A stretch of 64,000 bases of DNA from Nannochloris sp. 'desiccata' (Eukaryota; Chlorophyta; Trebouxiophyceae; Chlorellales; Chlorellaceae), in contig JAGTXX020000006.1 in the NCBI GenBank assembly GCA_019044685.2, positions 496,001 through 560,000 of the forward strand, written 5' to 3'. Positions within the stretch are counted from its first letter, which is position 1. Each line of letters begins with the position of its first letter. The notes beneath the pieces are model-generated. The model saw only the letters and a program-made list of their open reading frames with translations. It had not been told where the DNA came from and searched no databases. The position numbers were made by a program, and so were the translations under genes. Below are positions 56,176 to 64,000 of the stretch, in pieces.

Positions 56176-56730
56176 TTACATGTCTTCTAGGTCAGATATT
56201 GGGGGCCGTGCCCATCCTTCTAATGGATTGCCTTCCTCATCTAAACCTTCATCAGCAAAGGCTTCTGCAAACGCATCCTGGATATCCACGGGAGGCTCTT
56301 CATCTTCATACGTATTTGAGTTTGGGGCGTTAGAGGGAGATGGTAATTGGGCTAGTCTTCTATCAAAGGCAACAGAAAGATCAACTCCAAACATATCTGA
56401 AGGGCGATAGATCCCTAAACTTTTCAATTCTAGTTCTACATTGTCGCCACGCATAGCACGTAGAAAGATATCAAATATCTCCAAGGTGCGAGCCTTCTCT
56501 CGAGCGGCATCTTGCCCAGCAGAGATGCCTTCCAATAAAAAGTTGTAAGCTTCTTGTAGCTCTGTAAAGCGCTTGGCAGCATCTTTGTCTCCTGAATTTT
56601 TATCAGGATGGCAGGCTAATGCTGCTTTTAAATATGCTTTTCGAAGTTGTGTTGGATTTAAATCAAGATCAATGCGATCGCTAATGCCAAGAGCTCGTAA
56701 GGCGCTTTCCCTATGCATCGTCATGTGCAT
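56176..56730 (-). CDS. J-domain (DnaJ-like) co-chaperone
   Basis: A single exon encodes 184 residues. The J domain covers about residues 8-70, with the HPD tripeptide intact in LACHPDKNSG, which stimulates Hsp70 ATPase. Around it are LRKAYLKAAL and FTELQEAYNFLLEG. After it come a helical region (ARTLEIFDIFLRAM) and an acidic tail (EDEEPPVDIQDAFAEAFADE). There is no Gly/Phe region or zinc finger, so it is a class C J protein. The client is unknown. Three in-frame Met codons near the start make the exact start uncertain by a few residues. Confidence 0.8.
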   Translation of the reverse strand: MHMTMHRESALRALGISDRIDLDLNPTQLRKAYLKAALACHPDKNSGDKDAAKRFTELQEAYNFLLEGISAGQDAAREKARTLEIFDIFLRAMRGDNVELELKSLGIYRPSDMFGVDLSVAFDRRLAQLPSPSNAPNSNTYEDEEPPVDIQDAFAEAFADEGLDEEGNPLEGWARPPISDLEDM

Positions 56731-57850
56731 GATTTCTTGTATAAAAATAGTTTTGTTTTGTACAGATTTAATGATTTAAGGAGACAATCTTCTTATGCTG
56801 AGCTTAGTCAAAACTAGGTTTGACTTTTTGATGACGACTTTGCAACTTGGCCCAACAGCTTCTCAATTCTTACTGCCAAAAATCCCCCATACCCCTCTGC
56901 TACACATGGCATAACGTACATTAAAGCTGATGAAATGATACATTTCAATAAATAGTAACATCTACTGCAAATTATACTGGGCTGAATTTATATTCTTCTT
57001 CTTCTTCCTCGGAGTGGAGCTTTTTTTTAGCACATAGACCTCACTCGCCCACAATTGCTGGATTGTAAAGCAAGAGTCGGTGTGTAGGTGTCTAGAGACA
57101 CTGGTTGAATTGCCTATTTGTGATATGGACCGAGATCTCTACCTAAAAATTTCCATCTAGTGTCTGTTGCAACTTTATATCATCTCTACTATGCCACGTT
57201 GAAGGAGGGAAGATAGAAGTGCGTGTCTGCGAAACACTCATCTTACAAATGGCTCTACTGGGGCAGTGTAGACAATTAAATGCTCTGTTGTATTTTGCGG
57301 TGGACTAGGTGGTGGTACTCCAAGTAGTGCTACTGCCCTTGTGTCTCAATCCCAAAGATGAAAAGGAACACGCTGCCAGGGCAAGAGCCCTCATTTCTAC
57401 AATCTTGTTGTTTCTGTCAGTTTTAGTAATTTTAGGTGGAGATCTCGGTCCATATCACAAATAGGCAATTCAACCAGTGTCTCTGGACACCTACACACCG
57501 AAACTTGCTGCATAATCCAGCAATTGTGGGCAAGTGAGGGTAAGTGCATTTCTACAATCGATGTCTTAGCCTGAATCTAAAGTTCTATTATTTACAAATT
57601 CATTCTAATGACAAAGCTGCCCATTGCTTGGAGAGCAAACTTTTAAAAGAAAAAGAAAAGCTCAGCGGCAGGGCTGACCAGACATAGACATAAGACGATT
57701 TTCTCTATTTAAGCAAAAAGGACGAGGAGAAACTCTCAACTCGCTATTATAAACAGCCTTTCGACTCCATTTTCTTGTTATTAGCTGCCCGCCCAATTGC
57801 GTGGGCAAAGATGCAGACATTTAACACATAACTTTTCTTCCTCTTCTTAC
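56731..57850. other. intergenic region carrying a foldback element
   Basis: This 1.1-kb gap between two minus-strand genes holds no protein gene that I can see. Its middle is the foldback element at 57039-57540. The part nearest 57850 should be the 3' flank of MetE. Confidence 0.6.
57039..57540. mobile_element. foldback/MITE-like element with 110-bp inverted arms
   Basis: The left arm (57039-57150) and right arm (57429-57540) are inverted copies. The arms share long identical blocks such as GACACTGGTTGAATTGCCTA and TTGTGATATGGACCGAGATC, and end in CCTCACTCGCC and CCTCACTTGCC. There are a few substitutions, such as TCTAGAGACA against TCCAGAGACA, and a divergent patch after GCTGGATT. The 278-bp spacer has no coding potential. 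No target-site duplication is obvious. The structure fits a non-autonomous DNA transposon or foldback element. Confidence 0.75.
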
Positions 57851-60800
57851 TCAACGGCAGCAGGATCCATTACCATGGCAGCCGGGATTGCCAACAGCAA
57901 TTTTAGTACCCTCATCGCCACCGGCAGCAGGACCAGCAGGACCAGCAATCTCAGCACGAACCTGACGAGCAGCTTCTACCATATTACGAATAGAAGGAAC
58001 GACTTCCTCCCAACGACGAGTCTTCAATCCACAATCAGGGTTCACATGAATCCTGGTCGCATCACCCCCCAAGATCCCGGTGTTCAAAAAAGATCTCAAT
58101 TTTTCAGCCATAAACTCGACAGTAGGTACCACAGGGGAATGAACATCATACACACCAGGACCAAGATCACGTGAATAACCGTACTTAGCCAAAGCAATCA
58201 CCATTTCGTTGCTAGAACGCGAATTTTCGATGGTGAGAACATCAGCTTGTAAGTCGTCGATAGCCTTCATGATATCTTCAAATTGAGAATAGCATAAATG
58301 AGTGACAATCTGGACGTGAGAGTTAGCAACAGAGGTCGCTAGACGGAAGGCAGCAGTAGCCCAGTCCAAGTAGGAGTCCCAGCGGGAAGGCTTCAAGGGC
58401 AAGCCTTCACGGAGAGCTGGTTCATCGACTTGTAAAATAACACACCCGGCATTTTCCAAATCAGCAACTTCTTCACGTAAAGCCAAGGCGATTTGGAAGG
58501 CTTGAGTGGAACGGAGGATATCTTTACGGGGGAAAGACCAGTTGAGAATAGTAACTGGGCCAGTGAGCATTCCTTTAACAGGCTTTGTAGTGACAGCTTG
58601 AGCGAGTTTGAATTCATGCACAGTCATCGCCTCAGGGCGGGAAACATCACCAGCGATAATAGGAGGTCGTACGTAGCGAGATCCGTACGATTGGACCCAG
58701 CCATATTCGGTGAATACAAAACCATCAAGCTTTACACCGAAAACCTCAACCATGTCGGTACGTTCAGGCTCACCATGGACCAAGACATCGAGACCCAGCG
58801 CGTCTTGGATACCGACAGCATAGCCAATCTCAGCGGCCATACGTTCTTTGTATTCTTCAGCCGAGATAGTGCCCTTCTTAAACTGCAAGCGAGCACGACG
58901 GATGGCAGCAGTCTGAGGGAAAGAACCGATGGTGGTGGTAGGGAACGCGTGAAACTGAGTTTGCTTAGCACGACGGACTTCATAGGTTTCCGAGCGGGAA
59001 AACATCTCAGGAGAGAAATGCCCGGTAGAAGCAGGGGTAGTGGTAGGACCTCCGGTATAAGTAGCCAGATCCAAAGGTTCTACAAAAGATTTACTGGTGC
59101 CTTGCTCCAAGGTGGAAAGTTCCTGTACCACGTGGGTCAGCTCATTCAACTTTTGTACCGCAAAAGCAAGACGGGGAATCAAATCTTTAGGGAGATTGGT
59201 CTCGAGGGACAAATCGACAGGCACGTGTAGCAAAGAGGTGGAACTTTGGACAGTGATTGCCTGATCAGGGCCCAAATGGGCACGAAGGGCAGCCACGAGG
59301 CGTAAAGCAGTACCATCATCAGCCCAGACACTCCGACCATCAATCACTCCAGCACCAAGGCGCTTGGTCTGCAAACCAATAGTGCGAATGTAACAAATGG
59401 TCATAAAATAATTTATTGAGAGAAGTAGAAATGTGGTATAATAGTAAAACAATTTTGTGAAGGCAGTTACCTTGGGGAAGCCATGCTTGGCAATAAGCTG
59501 GGCAGTGCCGTTGCCAGCAGCAGCGCCGGGGACGCCGCAGAAGTCGAGCGAAATTGCTGCGACAGGAAGCTCCACCAACCAGGTATAGACCTCTTCGAAT
59601 ACGTCATCGTAGGGAATAACCATAGAAATAGGAACGCCAGCTGCGGCCAGGGCAGCATAGGTAGCCTCGGCATCGGCGCGGAGAGTGACGGCAGAGGCAC
59701 CAGTGAAGACAGGTTCGTGAATCTACAAGATTATTTTTTCAAAGAGGGGAGAAGTGGAAAGGAGGAATGGGGGAAATAGTGGGTTTTCTCTTGCTTTTTT
59801 GATATTAAATGATCTTGGGTGCGGCCCTCATGCATAGTTTTCTAAAAAAATTACCCCGCTGGTGCATTTTCCTTTTTGAGATTGAAGACCCTTTTGTTGT
59901 CGTTTTATGGAATAATTTCTCCTTTTCTATACAATTGCCTAGTGCTCTACGACTCTTTCTGCTTTTGTATTATTTCCCAGTACTCCCTAAAAAGCCGTGC
60001 ATGGGTCTACAGAAAAATAAATTAAAAATAGCTGAAAGCCGCTTCACGACTACATCTACATTAATTTTTTTTCCTTGTAGATTTCGAAAGAAATATAATT
60101 GTCATATAATGCCCTTCTGGATTCGAACCAGATTCTTCTCCTAAAATCAGGAGTGCCTTCCATAATCAGCCAAGGGTCTCGTGACGAAAAAAGAAAGAAA
60201 GGAAAATGCAACAGCAAGAGGCGGGAGCGGAAAATAAAAGCGAGATGTTTTTGAGCAGAGCAAAAGGAAATTGAGATAGAATGTAGAGATAAGAATGATA
60301 ATCCCCCCTATCCCATTCTGGTCTGACGTGCAAAGCTTGTACAAAGGGGAAAGAAGAATAGAAGAAAACAACTGATATGAGAGAAAGCAATGTGAATACA
60401 TGTTTTCAAGGTTATTACTATATACCTGAACTTCTGGGACACCCAGCTTGGCAAGCTCATTAAGAGCTTCCACGTAGGCAGGAACCAAACGCTGTGTCAT
60501 TTCAGAGGCGTTGAACTCTCCATGAGACAGAGCGACAAAGGTGAGCGGGCCAACCAATAGAGGGACTGCCTTGGCAGCACCAACGACAGCCTGGCCACGA
60601 CGAACACGGTCCAACAGAGGGCCCCAATCAGGAACTGGAACAGAGTCGGCGTTGAGCTCAGGAACGATCTGATGGTAGTTCGTATCGTAGTATTTCGACA
60701 TGTCCAAGGCGATGGCTGAGGTGGTGCCTCGAGCAGCAGCAAAGTAGCGATCAAGGCCAGAAAGAGCGTTGAAACGCTCGGGGATGAGACCAAGGTAGGA

Positions 60801-61022
60801 AATAGTATCCAGAATCTGATCGTAGTAGGTGCCATCGAGGGCAATCAAGTCGATGCCGGCTTGAGCCTGCGCGGCCCATGCCCCGGCCTCGGTTGCTTGA
60901 GAAACGGCAACGAGGTCAGCCTGAGAGGACTTTCCAGCCCAGTAATCTTCCAGGGCTTTCTTCATCTCACGCTTAGGCCCGATGCGGGGAAAGCCGATGG
61001 TTGCAGAGGTCAGAGCTGGCAT
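57851..61022 (-). CDS. METE: cobalamin-independent methionine synthase (MetE)
   Basis: Three exons, 61022-60426, 59722-59471 and 59368-57851, join in phase 0 to about 788 residues. The enzyme makes methionine from homocysteine using 5-methyltetrahydrofolate-triglutamate without B12. Signature parts are the start ATIGFPRIGPKREMKKALED, IPYDDVFEEVYTWL, FPTTTIGSFPQTAAIRRAR, the zinc ligands in THLCYSQF and NPDCGLKTR, and the family segment LTIENSRSS. The frame stays open upstream to an ATG at 61337, but a CATGCAG acceptor-like site just before the chosen start suggests that stretch is intron or 5' UTR. The first placed intron is unusually long (703 bp) and contains a tRNA-like sequence. The C terminus ends in an odd Gly/Cys tail (GCHGNGSCCR). 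Confidence 0.93.
60109..60179 (-). tRNA. tRNA-like sequence, probably degenerate
   Basis: On the minus strand inside the first MetE intron lies a 71-nt segment with tRNA features. The T arm is perfect (stem TCTGG/CCAGA, loop TTCGAAT), so the B box GGTTCGAATCC matches. A D-arm-like GCT/GGC stem with an A-box-like TGGCTGATTATGG lies at normal spacing. An anticodon stem CTCCT/AGGAG closes a six-base loop instead of seven. The acceptor stem pairs at only five of seven positions (AGACCCT against AGGGCAT). No anticodon can be assigned safely. It is best read as a tRNA pseudogene or tRNA-derived element. Confidence 0.4.
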
Positions 61023-64000
61023 GATGGGCTGCATGGGAGAAAAGGAAGCAAGGAAACGGTCAGGCGTGGGTAGTAGCAAGGTGCGTAGAATATCAACACG
61101 CAGATCAGGTTCTAGAGGAGATAGCTGGCTAGGAAAACGAGGGCTTACAGTAGTAGATTTCGCTTCAAAGGCAGGGAGCGAATGGAGGTCTAGAGTGATC
61201 AAAACTTCAACCAGTAGACAGAGAGCAAGTGCAAGGAGCGATCGCAGCAGTCCAGAGATGGTGAAAAACAATATATTATGCTGCATGTCTGATGGAATCT
61301 GCGCTAAAGGCTGCTCGATGGCACGGATTTTTGGCATATTTATCTACATATATAGACCCCGGACAAAAAGAGCGAAGACTCAAAAAGCAGGTGCACAATT
61401 GCAATGCTAGCATATATATTATATCATTGAAAGTAGAATGAAATATAATTAATGGCCCAAATGTGCGGCTTAGGCCTGTTAGGTGCGCAGTCTTGATCTT
61501 TAGTGCATGCCATGTTTTTAAATTCTCGTGTTGTTCGTTTGCTTTGGGAGGTGTGATGAGTTTTGTATGTCGCCCCAGTCCTAGTGCCCGCAGCCAAAGG
61601 GCATAAGCAGTGACGATTGACCCGGCCTGTGTGCCTCTGACCCCCAATGCATGCAACCTGTTTTTGATTATTTTTTTGATGTGGCAGCTGGTCGTGGTGA
61701 TGAATGCCTATCCAGCTCACACTGAATTTTTGTGAAGAGAATTAGGTTCTCACAACACGTTTTTTGACTGAGCGACCACGCTTGCCATGTTTCTTTCGAT
61801 ACTTTTTTGCCTTCTTGATGTTGATGCTGCTGCCGTGTGTGGGAAAGATGATTAGACACTTTGGTCCGTGTTATGTATCCAGCCACAGCTGATGCCGTAA
61901 AAAGTACCCTGACTCACAACGGCACCCATGTGCATCAATAATCGGCACATCTTCTCGTCATTCTTTCTCTCTTTTTGTTCTTTTTTTCCCCAACACTTTC
62001 TAACCCCGTTGGTTTACTTTCTTCCTTGAATGCAGGCCTCTTTACTTAATTACGTCTTACCAGTGGTACGTATCTCTTAATTTAATTTTTCTTTTAGAAA
62101 AACAACAAACAAAAACGAGCACTGCTATGATGAAGATCGAGAATAAACAGACTAGAGTTTCTGAGATTAATCATTGACGACTACGTTTCTCTTGGCTGTC
62201 TGAGCATTGTTCTTTTTTCTTCTATTACTGGCGAGCCCTTAGTTACTTGATCAAAGGCCGTATCTATATCTACACGCCTCTTCTTTTACTATACACGTCC
62301 TCAATAAAGTAACCAATATTGAAAAGGCTTTTACAAAGTTGGCCGCCGGGGTTTTTCAATCTCCGAGTGACCCGTTCCCTTAAGCCAAATTAATGAGGTC
62401 GTTCAGGTGTTATGATCAAGGCACCAGCGGTTGTTGACCCGAGAGCTCGCTATCTTGCCGGCTATTTTTGCCCCAGCAGGACGATGTTCTCGGATATCTC
62501 TCTTGACACCCTTTTTTTCTTCTACCAAAAAATACTCCCGTCATATATGAAACTAATCTTTGTTGTTTCGACTGCGGTTGTTGTTATACTGCAGGTAGAT
62601 TAATTTTCTCAACGTAACGAAGACATGTACTATCTGTAGAATAGAATATTCCCCTTTCAATTTAGGTAAGAGGGAGGCAGCAATATATCTACATTATTTT
62701 ATTTTTATTTTATTTGCTATCCGACGGTCGAGCGTGAGATACATGGTTTCCCAGGCTCATACTTATCGGTAGCTAGAGCGGAAGGGTGTGTACCTTTAAT
62801 AGTTCCCTCTACCGCTATTTCCCGGAGATGGCATGCGTATGCACCCATATATTACTTCCCCCACCACTACCACCCCACCACCAGCTATGGGGGAAAAAAA
62901 TCAAAAAAAACTTGCAATAAGCAGCTTATTTTTCTTTCTTTCTTACCTTCCTTACTACTTCTATTCTACAGGTATTTTCTCCACCTAGATGACTGTATTT
63001 ACGGGTGTTACCAATACTAGTGGTGAGTCTAATAGGAATGCTTTTTCTCTCGTTCTAGGGATTAGCTTTTCAACAAGCAGGCGGGTGGTATTGAGTTTAG
63101 TATTCCCTTTTTTTTTTAATATTAGATATGGAGCAGTGTATATGCGTGGTGACGATAACTTTGAGGCTGTTTCTGAAGCTTTCGAGCCCTGATTACACCC
63201 AAACCAAAAACGACTTCTTCTTCCACTGAGCGCTGAAAATATACACTGCTCCACTCTTTTTTCTAGTCTTTCTTTTCGGGGTTTCTGTTGCTTTTCCGTT
63301 TTACATAATTGAAAAGGGGTTTCAATTTATCCTAAAGACGAGGAAAACATTTGGCCTGCGTTGCTTGTCAATGATGAAACAAGCCGTCGAGTACATTGCC
63401 GTGATGTGCAGCTGGGCCCCTGCTTTGCAGGAAGAACCTACCTGGCGGCGTCACTGGTCCCGGTCTCTCATTCACCAAAGCCCAGTGGTAACGGACGTAC
63501 AAGGCTCTTGTACGCGGCCTGGTTGCCTATTCGCTGTGGAAATAGTCTCTCAAGTCCGTTTACGGACTTGAGCCGAGCCTTTTTGGTGTGAGAGACCACT
63601 TATGGGGTCGGCAGGACACACATGGCGCAGTAATGCTGCTGTCTGAGGCATGCATGCAGGTCAATATAACTGTGCCTGCAAGATACTTGTTTTGTTACTT
63701 TTCCTTCTTATTCAACGCAAACTTTTCCGACTTTATTTATTTGCTGGCTATTGTCTAGCAGGTTTTCTTTGTTTCCCTTTTCTTCCTTTCTTTTCTTTGT
63801 TCCCCTATGATAGATATTTCCACTTGGGCGTTTCTCAAAAACATTCGCAGTGCCCGATCTAGAGCTTTCGCCCTTTGCCGGGCTTGAGAGCTGGTGCGGC
63901 TCATTCTTCCTTGGATGTCTGAGGGGATTCTTGATATATGAAAGTCGAATTAGAGACAAGGGCTAGGGTTAGGGGGTGTGAATCCATGTGTTGAACTCTT
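61023..64000. other. terminal region without a convincing protein gene
   Basis: Up to 61337 the MetE frame remains open on the minus strand, so the 5' UTR or a missing exon of MetE is here. From there to the end I find only short frames. Some exon-like signals occur on the plus strand (for example polypyrimidine-AG sites near 62036 and 62972) but no frame that joins. The part at 63362-63597 is rich in perfect hairpins and is annotated separately. The stretch may hold noncoding RNA or UTR of a gene beyond the window. Confidence 0.5.
63362..63597. ncRNA. candidate structured RNA, unassigned
   Basis: Five perfect or near-perfect stems occur within 236 bp. They are GCTTGT/ACAAGC (63363-63384), CCTGC/GCAGG (63419-63431), CGTACAAG/CTTGTACG (63496-63514), CTCAAGTCCG/CGGACTTGAG (63549-63572) and a long closing stem. 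The closing stem pairs GGTCTCTCA and CACCAAA with TTTGGTG and TGAGAGACC, with only a TT bulge, and encloses the last two hairpins. No match to snRNA, SRP, RNase P or U3 motifs was recognised. The strand cannot be told from structure alone. Confidence 0.4.

Noticed and set aside
61023..61337. N-terminal extension of MetE to the ATG at 61337
   Set aside because: It contains a hydrophobic stretch unlike a transit peptide and ends in an acceptor-like CATGCAG; it is kept only as a possible alternative.
61690..61830. Small, very basic reading frame on the minus strand (KKAKKYRKKHGKRG, ending VVRT) that looked like a ribosomal-protein exon
   Set aside because: No ATG exon could be joined in the right phase, and I could not match it to any small ribosomal protein.
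62038..62067. Exon-like segment on the plus strand between a good polypyrimidine-AG site and a GTACGT donor
   Set aside because: It encodes only about ten residues and no neighbouring exon could be joined.
62412..63192. Two open frames (62412-62603 and 62989-63192, plus strand) considered as small genes
   Set aside because: Composition is not protein-like, and there are no motifs or repeats; they are probably chance frames in AT-rich DNA.
63958..63976. GGGCTAGGGTTAGGGGG near the window end, resembling telomere repeat
   Set aside because: Only two imperfect units are present; a telomere or a real interstitial array would show many.
1..64000. CRISPR arrays, bacterial operons, attachment sites or prophage
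   Set aside because: None was seen; split genes with GT-AG introns and nuclear-type genes show that this is eukaryotic DNA.

Overview
The window is nuclear DNA of a eukaryote, probably a unicellular member of the green lineage. The evidence is a complete SBP-box zinc-binding transcription factor domain, a SPINDLY-type TPR glycosyltransferase, a two-domain plant-type phosphoethanolamine N-methyltransferase and a GPAT9-like acyltransferase. Genes are compact and lie on both strands. Most are interrupted by 0 to 4 short GT-AG introns (about 70 to 250 bp; the longest placed is about 700 bp). All three stop codons are used as stops, so the code is standard. The lineage is inferred from gene content only; chlorophyte, prasinophyte and streptophyte algae cannot be told apart here. 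Layout 0-24 kb: a SET/post-SET methyltransferase (+); on the minus strand an unidentified membrane protein, PEAMT and an ankyrin protein; a GPAT9-like acyltransferase (+); TFIIH p34/TFB4 (-); the SBP-box factor (-); an F-box-like LRR protein (+); SPINDLY (-) head to head with the ribosome-biogenesis factor AATF/Bfr2 (+); a secreted single-domain PDI (-); a coiled-coil protein (-). Layout 24-44.6 kb: a type II membrane protein with two NPDV-type repeats (+); an RpiB/DRT102-like protein (-); eS8 (-) head to head with mitochondrial bL35 (+); two tandem OCH1-like GT32 glycosyltransferases (-); a small membrane protein (+); the RPAP2/Rtr1 CTD phosphatase (-); a SYLF protein (+); pyruvate carboxylase (-); organellar isoleucyl-tRNA synthetase (+). 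Layout 44.8-64 kb: two tandem CfaD-like cysteine proteases (+) with signs of gene conversion; a small membrane/coiled-coil protein (-); a TBC RabGAP (+); VPS29 (-); NAD kinase (+); a J-domain protein (-); a 0.5-kb foldback element; and cobalamin-independent methionine synthase (-) with a tRNA-like sequence in its first intron. The last 2.6 kb has no convincing protein gene but holds a hairpin-rich stretch that may be a structured RNA. The content is mostly housekeeping: lipid synthesis (PEAMT, GPAT9), secretory pathway and glycosylation (PDI, GT32 pair, CfaD pair), vesicle traffic (VPS29, TBC), transcription (TFB4, RPAP2, SBP), translation (eS8, bL35, IleRS, AATF) and central metabolism (PC, MetE, NADK). 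I see no operon-like clustering; several divergent pairs have short shared promoters. Exon borders were placed by eye from GT-AG signals and reading frame.
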